Origin: an uncultured Mycoplasmatota bacterium
GTDB lineage: Bacteria; Bacillota_I; Bacilli_A; RF39; UBA660
Length of the DNA stretch: 29,164 bases
Reading direction: 5' to 3'
NCBI GenBank assembly: GCA_900554615.1
Contig: USIB01000013.1
Span: forward strand, 1 to 29,164
Shown piece after piece: positions 1 through 6,833 of this stretch (the stretch's first letter is position 1; every line of letters starts with the position of its first letter). Both the position numbers and the translations under genes were made by a program. The notes beneath the pieces are model-generated. The model was given only the letters and a program-made list of their open reading frames with translations. It had not been told where the DNA came from and ran no database searches.

Positions 1-122
1 GAACAAGAATCTGTTCTAGGGGGGGGGTGGCTTCAGAACCTATAAATAAAGGCTTTATAAAGAGTTTAAATAAAATTAAAGACTATGAAATAACTAATAG
101 AAATATTAGTAATTTTTCATAG
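1..122 (+). CDS. G-run leader peptide, cassette 1 (5' end outside window)
   Basis: This is the 3' part of a short ORF related to the peptide ORF at 6581-6736; the shared core reads TRICSRGG across a G run. Here the run is 9 G (19-27). The frame that follows from the cassette 2 peptide stays open to TAG at 120-122, giving a tail that contains LNKIKDYEITNRNIS. The stop lies inside the 3' arm of the hairpin at 78-127. One extra G would end the peptide at TAA 47-49, and one fewer (or two more) at TAA 43-45. The ORF start is off the window, so the frame is inferred from the second copy. It is probably a regulatory leader peptide; a secreted or modified peptide is possible. Confidence 0.5.
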   Translation, partial: TRICSRGGVASEPINKGFIKSLNKIKDYEITNRNISNFS

Positions 123-129
123 TCTTTTT
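78..129 (+). terminator. Terminator-like hairpin ahead of surface gene (putative attenuator), cassette 1
   Basis: A 13-bp outer stem (78-90 with 115-127) encloses a perfect 7-bp inner stem (93-99 with 104-110) closed by a GAAA loop, and is followed by a T run. It ends about 20 nt before the surface gene start and just before that gene's ribosome binding site. The second cassette has the same structure with a compensatory change in the inner stem (ACTAATA/TATTAGT here, ACTAGTA/TACTAGT there). Any transcript entering the surface gene from upstream must pass it. Confidence 0.75.
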
Positions 130-147
130 ATGTTGAAGGAGAAGAAT

Positions 148-1677
148 ATGAAAAAGATTAAAGTAAAAACATTATATTTAATAGCAATAGTAGTAGGGGG
201 TCTAATAGGACTAGCAACTAAGTCGACATATGCACTATTTACATCTAGTGCAGAAATAGATAATCCAATATGTATGGCTACTAATTTAACTAGTGAAGAT
301 GAAGTAGTGGATACTATTGATGTAACTATAGCTAGTGGGGAATTTAAAGAAGTACCTATTACTATTAATAATACTAGTAGTAGTTTATTAAATTATATGG
401 TGTTTTATAATCCTACTTCTAGTGATATAGTAATAGGAGTTAATATGAAAAATACAGATAGTAGTAATTCTTCTGGAACAATAAAAACAGGTGAAACAAA
501 GAAAGTATATGTACAAATAAAGAATAATTCTTCTAGTAGTATTACTATAACACTAGGAGTAGTTTCAAATAGCATATCTAGTGATATGAATATGGTTCCT
601 TCAGGAAAAGATGGAGAAAGTACTATTACTATAGGTACGAATTTGGCAGAATATATAACTAGTTTATACACAAATGCAACTAAAACACCTGTGACAAATA
701 ATGGTGTTACATATAATTATGCTACTTCAGTAGGACTAATGAATGATAGATTAGCTAGTTCTAGTACGGAAATTGACAATGGGAATATAAGGTATTATGG
801 AGCAAGTCCAAATAATTATATATTCTTTAATTGTGATGATTATTCTAATCAAACTCTTTCGACTTGTGAATCATGGAGAATAATAGGAGTCTTTGATGGA
901 AAGGTAAAGATAATGAGAGGGAGTAATATAGGAAGCTATTCTTGGAATAATAAAAATGCATCAACTGGTGCTGAAAATGCATATGGAAGTAATGATTGGC
1001 CAACAGCGAGACTAATGAAACTACTTAATCCAAGCAGCTATTATACAGTTGATTCTAAAGATAATGGGAATGGACAAAGTCTGTATTGGAATGCTGAAAG
1101 TGGTACTTGTTTCTCAGGACAAAATAATGCGATAAAAGCTTGTGATTTTACTTCATCATCTTCAACAAAAGGATTGAAAAATGATGCAACAAGAAATATG
1201 ATATCAGAATCTGTATGGTATTTAAGAAATTCATTAGCAAATTATGTAAATGTAGTATATGAGAATGAAAGATTAAATGGAACTGTTGGATCAGGAAGAA
1301 CTCCAACATGGACAGGAAAGGTGGCTTTACCATATCCAAGTGATTATGGATATGCTACAAATTTAGCTGAATGTCAAAAGCAATTGACATCATATAGTGA
1401 TACAACTTGTACAGGAAGTAATTGGATGAAAGATATTATTACAAATAATGGTAATTCTAAAGGATGGTTAATAACCCCTAATATGGAAAATGTTAACTAT
1501 GTGTACTATGTTAATAGTGCTGGTAATGTTTATGGCTTGAATCTTGCAGAAAACAATTTTGCTTATGCTGTGTTTGATGTGTTACCGACTTTATATTTGA
1601 ATTATGATTTGACAATTAACATAAACGAAAATTCTAAGGGAACTATTGCTAAACCATATCAAATAGTAATGAATTAA
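148..1677 (+). CDS. Secreted surface protein with TasA/camelysin-like N-terminus and DUF6273-like C-terminus
   Basis: A 509-residue exported protein. ATG at 148 is chosen because AAGGAG (136-141) sits 6 nt upstream; an in-frame ATG at 130 has no ribosome binding site. Residues 1-30 form a signal segment ending in a SipW-type pattern (TYALFTSSAEIDNP), as in TasA/camelysin proteins. Residues about 35-160 are a Ser/Thr/Asn-rich beta domain. The rest carries a pattern I associate with DUF6273-like domains (CESWRIIGVFDGKVKIMRG, later NDWPTARLMKLLN). It contains several Cys and no LPxTG anchor. It lies just behind the putative attenuator and ends in a strong terminator. The function is unknown; a cell-surface or fibre role is likely. 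Domain names come from pattern recognition, not a search. Confidence 0.75.
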   Translation: MKKIKVKTLYLIAIVVGGLIGLATKSTYALFTSSAEIDNPICMATNLTSEDEVVDTIDVTIASGEFKEVPITINNTSSSLLNYMVFYNPTSSDIVIGVNMKNTDSSNSSGTIKTGETKKVYVQIKNNSSSSITITLGVVSNSISSDMNMVPSGKDGESTITIGTNLAEYITSLYTNATKTPVTNNGVTYNYATSVGLMNDRLASSSTEIDNGNIRYYGASPNNYIFFNCDDYSNQTLSTCESWRIIGVFDGKVKIMRGSNIGSYSWNNKNASTGAENAYGSNDWPTARLMKLLNPSSYYTVDSKDNGNGQSLYWNAESGTCFSGQNNAIKACDFTSSSSTKGLKNDATRNMISESVWYLRNSLANYVNVVYENERLNGTVGSGRTPTWTGKVALPYPSDYGYATNLAECQKQLTSYSDTTCTGSNWMKDIITNNGNSKGWLITPNMENVNYVYYVNSAGNVYGLNLAENNFAYAVFDVLPTLYLNYDLTININENSKGTIAKPYQIVMN

Positions 1678-1698
1678 GAAGATAGTTATCTTCTTTTT
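1678..1698 (+). terminator. Intrinsic terminator after cassette 1 surface gene
   Basis: GAAGATA and TATCTTC form a tight hairpin directly after the stop codon and are followed by TTTTT. The equivalent terminator in cassette 2 (8247-8271) uses the same arms with a longer loop. Confidence 0.8.
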
Positions 1699-1713
1699 AC
1701 TTTTTATAGTATC

Positions 1714-1743
1714 AGTTAGAAAGTCTACACCGTGAATATAATA
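1714..1743 (+). repeat. Shared cassette tail, copy 1
   Basis: AGTTAGAAAGT, then a variable 9-nt core, then TGAATATAATA. The same tail occurs at 8289-8318, at the same relative position after the second surface gene's terminator. With the shared upstream leader it marks both surface genes as members of one cassette family. Confidence 0.6.
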
Positions 1744-1758
1744 TCTTATAATTATTTA

Positions 1759-1813
1759 TTACTAGACTTAGTATAAGGCTAGTAATAACATGAAAATACC
1801 TAGGATTTTCATG
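1759..1813. other. Two hairpins between cassette 1 and the trmD promoter
   Basis: TTACTAG (1759-1765) pairs with CTAGTAA (1779-1785), and CATGAAAAT (1789-1797) pairs with ATTTTCATG (1805-1813). Neither has a T run, so they do not look like plain terminators. They sit upstream of the trmD promoter, so they are not part of its mRNA. Confidence 0.4.
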
Positions 1814-1831
1814 AAAGGATATAAAAAAATA

Positions 1832-1860
1832 TAGACATTTATTTATTAATATATTATAAT
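1832..1860 (+). promoter_or_regulatory. Promoter of the trmD operon
   Basis: A TAGACA -35 and a perfect TATAAT -10 are separated by 17 nt, about 28 nt before the trmD ATG. Confidence 0.65.
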
Positions 1861-1887
1861 TAATTAAAGGGAAAGTATGTGGTATAG

Positions 1888-2562
1888 ATGAAAATAGATG
1901 TATTAACCTTATTTCCAAGTATGTATGATAACTTTATTAATGAATCAATAATAAAAAGAGCAATAGATAAAGAGTTAGTAGAAGTTAATATACATAACAT
2001 TAGAGATTATACAGTATATAAAAATAATCAAGTAGATGACTATCCATTTGGTGGTGGAGGTGGAATGGTACTAATGTGTGACCCTATATTTAGGGCTATA
2101 GATACCTTAAAAAAAGAAGATACCTTAGTAATTATGATGACACCATCAGGAAAAGTATATAAACAAAGTATAGCATATGATTTATCAAAACATAAACATA
2201 TAATAATACTATGTGGTCATTATGAAGGATTTGATGAGAGAATTAAAACCATTGTTGACTTAGAACTTTCTATAGGAGACTATATTTTGACAGGAGGAGA
2301 ATTACCATCAATGGTAGTTATGGATAGTATAATTAGACTTATTGATAATGTAATTAGTACAGAGTCTTTAGAGAGTGAAAGTTTTAACAATAACTTACTT
2401 GATTATCCTAATTATACAAAACCAGTAGAATATAGAGGAATGAAAGTTCCCGATGTTCTTCTCAGCGGACATCATGAGAATATTAAGAAATATAGATATA
2501 ATGAACAACTTAGATTAACAAAAGAAAATAGACCAGATTTACTAGGGGGAGAATATGAATAA
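1888..2562 (+). CDS. trmD: tRNA (guanine-N1)-methyltransferase TrmD
   Basis: TrmD methylates G37 of tRNAs that read codons starting with C or G, using S-adenosylmethionine, and so prevents frameshifting. The 224-residue product is slightly shorter than the usual 235-250 but has the family signatures: GGGGGMVLMCDPIF near residue 55, ILCGHYEGFDERI near residue 110, and the trefoil-knot SAM site SIGDYILTGGELP near residue 130. ATG 1888 follows a weak purine stretch, so translation initiation may be modest. It is the first gene of a three-gene operon; the next gene overlaps it by 8 nt. In many Firmicutes trmD is followed by rplS, which is absent here. Confidence 0.95.
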   Translation: MKIDVLTLFPSMYDNFINESIIKRAIDKELVEVNIHNIRDYTVYKNNQVDDYPFGGGGGMVLMCDPIFRAIDTLKKEDTLVIMMTPSGKVYKQSIAYDLSKHKHIIILCGHYEGFDERIKTIVDLELSIGDYILTGGELPSMVVMDSIIRLIDNVISTESLESESFNNNLLDYPNYTKPVEYRGMKVPDVLLSGHHENIKKYRYNEQLRLTKENRPDLLGGEYE

Positions 2563-3046
2563 TTATTTTATAAGTAAAGATAATAAAAGTGGGGAAATAA
2601 TATATTTAGAATATGATAAGAATGGATATAAAGTAACTCCTAAGAGGAAGAAGGAAGATGCTATTGAAGTTAATAAAATAGTATTTGTATCTCCTAGTCT
2701 TACTGAGAAATTACTAAAGAAGAAGATTGATAATAAATTAACTAAATTGTTATATGAGCTTAATGCTATAAATATAGATAATGAAGATGACGATTCTAGT
2801 AATGATGGTAGAATTAGAGATATGCTTAAAGAAGCCGAAAGACTAAAGATAAATATTATTAATAATTATAAGAAATATTTAGGTAATACTTATAGTATAC
2901 TTAGTTTAAAAAAGTTAGAGATAATTATAGAAGGATATAGGGCTAAATTATATGTAATAAAAGAAAGAGAAAATGAGAAATTACTTCTAAATATGTTTAA
3001 TAATAGTCTAGCAGAAGAGCCTTCTAAAAAGGGGAAGGGTAGATAA
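2555..3046 (+). CDS. Uncharacterised soluble protein between trmD and folD
   Basis: A 163-residue, Lys/Asn-rich protein with no signal peptide or membrane segment. The start ATG overlaps the end of trmD by 8 nt and uses the GGGGGAG just inside trmD as its ribosome binding site, so it is translationally coupled. The N-terminus (ISKDNKSGEIIYLEYDKNGY) looks like a small beta strand-turn-strand unit. The middle and C-terminal part is helical, with an acidic stretch near residue 75. The context (tRNA modification upstream, one-carbon metabolism downstream) suggests a housekeeping role, but I do not recognise the family. Confidence 0.7.
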   Translation: MNNYFISKDNKSGEIIYLEYDKNGYKVTPKRKKEDAIEVNKIVFVSPSLTEKLLKKKIDNKLTKLLYELNAINIDNEDDDSSNDGRIRDMLKEAERLKINIINNYKKYLGNTYSILSLKKLEIIIEGYRAKLYVIKERENEKLLLNMFNNSLAEEPSKKGKGR

Positions 3047-3047
3047 A

Positions 3048-3884
3048 ATGAAAGTACTAGATGGTAAGATAGTAAAAGAAGATATCCTTCTAAAATTAGA
3101 AGATAAGTTAAAAGAACTAGATGAAAAGATAGGTCTTGCTGTTATTCAAGTAGGAGATAACACCGCTAGTAATGTCTATATTAGACAGAAAAGTAAAATG
3201 GCTGAAAATCTAGGTTATAACTTTAATCATATCAAATTAGATAGTAATACTAGAGAAGAAGATATAATTAATGTTATTGATAAGTTAAATAATGATGATA
3301 ATATAGATGGTATTTTACTTCAATTACCCATTCCTAGTAATCTTAATTCTAAGAGAATTATTAATACTATTAATCCTGATAAAGATGTAGATGGATTAAC
3401 TGATATTAATATTGGAAGATTAGTTAGTAATAGCGAAGGATTATATCCTTGTACTCCTAGTGGAATTATGTCATTACTTGATTATTATAATATTGAGGTA
3501 GAGGGTAAGAACATTGTAATAGTAGGCAGGAGTATACTTGTTGGAAAACCTCTATTTAATATGATGGAAAATAGAGGAGGGACTGCTACTTTGTGTCATT
3601 CTAAGACAAATAATTTAGAATTTTATACAAAGAATGCTGATATTCTTGTAGTAGCAGTAGGAAAACCTAATTTCATTAAGAAAGAGATGGTTAAAGAGGG
3701 AAGTATTATTATTGATGTTGGTATTAATAGAAGGGAAGATAATACTTTGTGTGGTGATGTCGACTTTGATAATATTAAGGATAAAGTAAGTTATATTACA
3801 CCAGTACCTGGAGGAGTAGGACAGATGACAATTGCCCATCTTGCTATTAATACATATAAAGCACATATGTTAAGAAAGAAATAG
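3048..3884 (+). CDS. folD: Bifunctional methylenetetrahydrofolate dehydrogenase/cyclohydrolase FolD
   Basis: FolD interconverts 5,10-methylene-, methenyl- and 10-formyl-tetrahydrofolate in the cytoplasm. The last is the formyl donor for Fmt, encoded 1 kb downstream. The product is 278 residues, typical for the family. Signatures in order: the catalytic helix SNVYIRQKSKMAENLGY with Tyr44 and Lys48, GILLQLPIP near 90, PDKDVDGL near 107, the NADP-binding segment VIVGRSILVGKPL near 160, DVGINR near 220, and the C-terminal PVPGGVGQMT. ATG 3048 lies 1 nt after the upstream stop and follows a GGGGAAGGG ribosome binding site. It is the last gene of the trmD operon. Confidence 0.96.
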   Translation: MKVLDGKIVKEDILLKLEDKLKELDEKIGLAVIQVGDNTASNVYIRQKSKMAENLGYNFNHIKLDSNTREEDIINVIDKLNNDDNIDGILLQLPIPSNLNSKRIINTINPDKDVDGLTDINIGRLVSNSEGLYPCTPSGIMSLLDYYNIEVEGKNIVIVGRSILVGKPLFNMMENRGGTATLCHSKTNNLEFYTKNADILVVAVGKPNFIKKEMVKEGSIIIDVGINRREDNTLCGDVDFDNIKDKVSYITPVPGGVGQMTIAHLAINTYKAHMLRKK

Positions 3885-3897
3885 TCTTTCTTTTTTT
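3872..3897 (+). terminator. Terminator of the trmD-folD operon
   Basis: AAGAAAGA and TCTTTCTT form a hairpin overlapping the folD stop codon, followed by a run of T. Confidence 0.75.
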
Positions 3898-3948
3898 CAT
3901 ATTTTCTTCATACTATAATATACTTTATTAGAAAGAAGAGGAATATAT

Positions 3949-4437
3949 ATGATTAATAAGAAAAATTTGTGGTTTTTAACTTTATTTAGTTTAGTACTTG
4001 TATTATCTATTTACTATGTTACTATGCCTAATGAATTATTTGATACTAATATAAAGGAAACTTCAGTAGATAATACTAATACTAAAGTAGAAGAAGTTAG
4101 TGTAGTAGCAGCTTTAAAGGTAGAAGATGATACTTTAGTAATGGATAAGATTAATAAATTAAAAGAAAAACTTACTGATACTTCTATTAGTACAGATGAG
4201 AAGAATACTGTGTTTGAAGAACTTAAACTTATTAATAAGAATTCTTCTAAAGAAGAGACTTTAGAGGTTAAGATAAAAGAGTTATGTAGTTGTGAAAACT
4301 TTGTTAAGATTGATGGGGATAATGTTAGAGTTGTTCTTGATAGTAGTGATTCTAGTACTAGTTCTGCTAACGAGATTATGAGATTAGTACAGAAAGAATT
4401 TGATGATAAGATGTATATTTCGGTAAAATATAATTAA
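3949..4437 (+). CDS. spoIIIAH: SpoIIIAH-like membrane protein
   Basis: A 162-residue protein with one N-terminal membrane segment (about residues 7-25) and a long extracytoplasmic domain. The start resembles SpoIIIAH, the mother-cell partner of SpoIIQ in the channel joining mother cell and forespore: lysines, then NLWFLTLFSLVLVLSIYYVT followed by MP. The distal part has a coiled-coil-like helical stretch and a small alpha/beta domain with a CSC motif near residue 117, consistent with the ring-building (EscJ/KOW-like) fold of the family. It is shorter than the roughly 218-residue Bacillus protein. The rest of the spoIIIA operon is not beside it, but a GerE homologue is the next gene. Start ATG 3949 follows GAAGAGG, and TATAAT at 3914-3919 could be its -10. 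Confidence 0.7.
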   Translation: MINKKNLWFLTLFSLVLVLSIYYVTMPNELFDTNIKETSVDNTNTKVEEVSVVAALKVEDDTLVMDKINKLKEKLTDTSISTDEKNTVFEELKLINKNSSKEETLEVKIKELCSCENFVKIDGDNVRVVLDSSDSSTSSANEIMRLVQKEFDDKMYISVKYN

Positions 4438-4446
4438 TTTAGTTAA

Positions 4447-4526
4447 AAATACCTCACTAAATTATGTCTAATTGAATACAATAATATGAACAGATATATA
4501 CCACCCTATAGGGAAGTGAGGTATTT
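4447..4526. promoter_or_regulatory. gerE promoter enclosed by a 12-bp inverted repeat, with a palindrome at the start site
   Basis: TTGAAT (4472-4477), a 17-nt spacer and TATATA (4495-4500) form a promoter. A perfect palindrome, CCCTATAGGG (4504-4513), covers the expected start site. A perfect 12-bp inverted repeat, AAATACCTCACT (4447-4458) and AGTGAGGTATTT (4515-4526), brackets the whole region. The right arm contains the GAGG ribosome binding site of the next gene, so a readthrough transcript from upstream would hide it, while the short transcript from this promoter would not. These look like operator and/or translational control sites. Confidence 0.55.
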
Positions 4527-4733
4527 ATGAGTAAAGGTATATTAACTAAAAGAGAAAAAGAAGTATTTTCACTACTAATAGAGAATAAAACTACTAGGGA
4601 AATAGCGGACACTTTAAATATTAGTGAAAAAACAGTAAGAAATCATATTTCTAATACTATGCAAAAATTATCTGTAAAGGGTAGAGCACAGGCTGTGGTA
4701 GAGTTAATAAGATTAGGAGAAATTACTTTATAA
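4527..4733 (+). CDS. gerE: GerE-like LuxR-type transcription factor
   Basis: A 68-residue stand-alone LuxR/GerE helix-turn-helix protein with no sensor domain, about the size of Bacillus GerE (74 residues). The line LTKREKEVF, then TTREIADTLNISEKTVRNHI, then MQKLSVKGRAQAVVELIRLGE is very close to Bacillus GerE as I remember it. GerE acts late in sporulation in the mother cell, controlling coat genes with sigma-K. The start is ATG 4527 with GTGAGG upstream. It has its own promoter with a likely operator and a strong terminator. Together with the SpoIIIAH-like gene upstream it implies that this lineage sporulates or did so recently. Another LuxR-family role cannot be excluded. Confidence 0.85.
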   Translation: MSKGILTKREKEVFSLLIENKTTREIADTLNISEKTVRNHISNTMQKLSVKGRAQAVVELIRLGEITL

Positions 4734-4755
4734 GCACAATATTAGTGCTTTTTTT
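4732..4755 (+). terminator. Terminator of gerE-like gene
   Basis: AAGCAC and GTGCTT form a 6-bp stem overlapping the stop codon, with a T run after it. Confidence 0.8.
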
Positions 4756-4761
4756 CTTTTT

Positions 4762-4828
4762 CCACTTCAGCCTTATATAAAATAAGTCTTCCGTGGTGCG
4801 AGTAAGCCTCCTAGAGTAGTCTTCCTCA
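4762..4828. repeat. Twin-hairpin intergenic element, copy 1
   Basis: About 67 nt containing two hairpins in tandem that share the same internal-loop bases: AGCC on the 5' side and GTCTTCC on the 3' side. Hairpin 1 has outer stem CCAC/GTGG and inner stem CTTAT/ATAAG. Hairpin 2 has GAG/CTC outside. Copies occur at 13126-13193 and 28490-28558. It lies just after the gerE terminator and before the fmt promoter. On the minus strand the internal loop is purine-rich, so the functional RNA may be the reverse strand. Confidence 0.65.
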
Positions 4829-4843
4829 CAAACAATTTAGATA

Positions 4844-4872
4844 TTGTAATATTATTTATTTTTTGATACAAT
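4844..4872 (+). promoter_or_regulatory. Promoter of fmt
   Basis: TTGTAA and TACAAT are separated by 17 nt, leaving only about 10 nt of leader before the fmt ATG. Confidence 0.55.
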
Positions 4873-4888
4873 TATTATGGTGATATAA

Positions 4889-5824
4889 ATGAAAGACATT
4901 AGAATTGTATTTATGGGTACCCCTTCTTTTGCAGTACCTATATTAGAAGAAGTTATTAAGAAATATAATGTTGTTATGGTTGTGTCACAACCTGATAGAG
5001 AAAAAGATAGAAAAGGTAATATTATTTATTCTCCTTGTAAACAATTAGCACTTGATAATAATATTGAAGTATTTCAACCAATTAAAATTAAAGATGAATA
5101 TCAAAAGATACTTGATATTAAACCAGATATTATTATTACTGCTGCCTATGGTCAAATTATTCCTAGTATTATTCTTGATTATCCTAAATATGGATGTATT
5201 AATGTACATGGCTCTCTTCTTCCAAAGTTAAGAGGTGGTGCACCAGTACATCACGCTATTATTAATGGCGATAAAGTAGCAGGAGTTACTATTATGTATA
5301 TGGATAAGAAAATGGATAGTGGTGATATTATTAGTCAGGCCAGTACTGATATAGGAGAAGATACTACTTTAGATGAACTTTATAGTAGGTTATCTTGTAT
5401 GGGTAGAGACTTACTTATTGACACTCTTCCTAGTATATTTAATGGTACTAATAAAAGAATTAAACAAAATGAAGAAGAAGTAACTTATGGACTTAATATT
5501 ACTAAGGAAGAAGAAAAAATTAATTTTAATAATTCTATTAATGATATTCATAATAGAATTAGAGGTTTATCTAGTATACCTGGTGCTTATGCTATATTAA
5601 ATGGTAAGAGAATGAAAATATATAAGTCTATTAAAACTAATATATTATCTAATGATAAAGCAGGTGTAATTGTTAAAATTGATAGTGATGGTATTTATGT
5701 TACTACTAACGATTATATTATTAGACTTATAGATATTAAACTAGAAGGTAAAAAGAGATGTCTTGTTAAAGATTTTATTAATGGTATTAAAAAAGAAGAT
5801 TATATTGGTGAGGTATTTGAGTAA
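4889..5824 (+). CDS. fmt: Methionyl-tRNA formyltransferase
   Basis: Fmt transfers a formyl group from 10-formyl-tetrahydrofolate to the initiator Met-tRNA. The 311-residue product has the usual length. The N-terminal MGTPSFAVP starts the formyltransferase Rossmann-like domain. The active-site segment INVHGSLLPKLRGGAPVHHA contains Asn105 and His107, and the catalytic Asp143 is in DSGDI. The C-terminal domain (about 205-311) has the RIRGLSSIPGAYA pattern typical of Fmt. The start codon follows GGTGAT. The gene is not next to def or priA as in many bacteria. It overlaps the following unknown gene by one base (TAATG), so the two are coupled. Confidence 0.96.
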   Translation: MKDIRIVFMGTPSFAVPILEEVIKKYNVVMVVSQPDREKDRKGNIIYSPCKQLALDNNIEVFQPIKIKDEYQKILDIKPDIIITAAYGQIIPSIILDYPKYGCINVHGSLLPKLRGGAPVHHAIINGDKVAGVTIMYMDKKMDSGDIISQASTDIGEDTTLDELYSRLSCMGRDLLIDTLPSIFNGTNKRIKQNEEEVTYGLNITKEEEKINFNNSINDIHNRIRGLSSIPGAYAILNGKRMKIYKSIKTNILSNDKAGVIVKIDSDGIYVTTNDYIIRLIDIKLEGKKRCLVKDFINGIKKEDYIGEVFE

Positions 5825-6492
5825 TGGAAGAAAAGAAGGATAATAATAAAAAGAAACTTAGTTTAAAAGAAAGATGGAAAGATAAAAGAGAAAGAGCAAA
5901 GATAGAACTTATGTTATATGGTATATTCTTTTTAATAATTATTATCTTTGCTCGTATTTCTAATAGCATGAGTAATAATATTCCAAAAGAAGAAGATAAT
6001 AAAATATTTATTAGTGAGATTACTGATAACTATAGTTATGATATAGATATTACTATTGATAATGATAATTATAAATATTATGGTAAAGTACTAGGTCATA
6101 ATATGAATATACATAAAGTAGTAGATACTGAAGAAGAATACTTTTATAAAATGAATAATAAGTATTATATATTAGATGATAATGGTAATTATATATTAAC
6201 TAATGATAAAGAAATATTCTCTTATATTGATTATAGATATTTAGATATTAATACAATTAAAGAATATATTAAGATGGGTACTTTAAATAATAATATATAT
6301 ACGATTAAAGTATCTGATATATTATTAAATAATAATAGTAATGATGTTATTACTATTACAGTTGATGATATTAATAAAGAACTAATTATTGATTATACTA
6401 ATCTATTTAAAGTTAATAATAATAATTTATATAAAGAACTAGTAAGAATTAAATATAGTAATATTAATAGTATTAGTAGTTTAGATAAGTAA
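5824..6492 (+). CDS. Uncharacterised single-pass membrane protein coupled to fmt
   Basis: A 222-residue protein. The N-terminus is a highly charged Lys/Glu cytoplasmic segment (1-29), followed by one membrane helix around residues 31-46 (LYGIFFLIIIIFARI). The rest is a polar Asn/Asp/Tyr-rich extracytoplasmic domain. The start overlaps the fmt stop (TAATG), so translation is coupled. There is no clear terminator after it; the cassette 2 promoter follows within about 25 nt. I do not recognise the family. The pattern of short beta strands suggests a lipoprotein-like or envelope-sensing domain, but this is a guess. Confidence 0.65.
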   Translation: MEEKKDNNKKKLSLKERWKDKRERAKIELMLYGIFFLIIIIFARISNSMSNNIPKEEDNKIFISEITDNYSYDIDITIDNDNYKYYGKVLGHNMNIHKVVDTEEEYFYKMNNKYYILDDNGNYILTNDKEIFSYIDYRYLDINTIKEYIKMGTLNNNIYTIKVSDILLNNNSNDVITITVDDINKELIIDYTNLFKVNNNNLYKELVRIKYSNINSISSLDK

Positions 6493-6516
6493 TTATGATA
6501 GATATTACTAAAATTA

Positions 6517-6545
6517 TTGAAATTATATTAAAGATATGATAAAAT
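6517..6545 (+). promoter_or_regulatory. Promoter of cassette 2
   Basis: TTGAAA, a 17-nt spacer and TAAAAT. It precedes the G-run peptide ORF by about 35 nt. It is the only convincing promoter upstream of the cassette 2 surface gene; there is no room for one between the hairpin (ending 6812) and the gene start (6834). Confidence 0.65.
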
Positions 6546-6580
6546 TAATATGTAATTAAATATGAAAGGAGAATCCCCTT

Positions 6581-6736
6581 ATGAAATCTAAAATAATTTG
6601 CAATTATGGTGTACTAAATAATTTACAAATGAGTAAGATTTATAAAAACCCACGCATAATGTTGTCACAAAAATGTGATAACATCCAAACAAGAATCTGT
6701 TCTAGGGGGGGGGGCTGTTCTAAGTCTTGCAAGTAA
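6581..6736 (+). CDS. G-run leader peptide, cassette 2
   Basis: A 51-residue ORF with a good ribosome binding site (AAAGGAG, 9 nt before ATG). The end reads TRICSRGGGCSKSCK, with three cysteines in the last twelve residues. The Gly codons come from a run of 10 G (6705-6714), extraordinary in such AT-rich DNA. At 10 G the peptide stops at TAA 6734-6736, 29 nt before the hairpin. At 9 G it would run on to TAG 6804-6806, inside the hairpin's 3' arm, with a tail containing LNKIKDYEVTSRNTS that matches the cassette 1 tail. At 8 or 11 G it would stop at 6721-6723. A further hairpin lies within the ORF (6659-6669 with 6674-6684, 11 bp with one G-T pair). It is probably a regulatory leader; a secreted or modified Cys peptide is the alternative. 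Confidence 0.6.
   Translation: MKSKIICNYGVLNNLQMSKIYKNPRIMLSQKCDNIQTRICSRGGGCSKSCK
6705..6714 (+). repeat. Run of 10 G inside the leader peptide ORF
   Basis: A homopolymer of 10 G; the homologous run in cassette 1 is 9 G (19-27). The two copies differ by one base, which switches the reading frame. Such runs are typical of slipped-strand phase-variable loci. Confidence 0.85.
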
Positions 6737-6764
6737 AGACTTTATAAGTAATTTAAATAAAATT

Positions 6765-6812
6765 AAAGACTATGAAGTAACTAGTAGAAATACTAGTCTT
6801 TCATAGTCTTTT
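6765..6812 (+). terminator. Terminator-like hairpin ahead of surface gene (putative attenuator), cassette 2
   Basis: Outer stem 6765-6776 with 6800-6811 (12 bp). Inner stem ACTAGTA/TACTAGT with GAAA loop (6780-6797). A T run follows. It covaries with the copy at 78-129 and stands directly before the ribosome binding site of the surface gene. Confidence 0.75.
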
Positions 6813-6833
6813 ATCATGAAAGGATAGATATTT

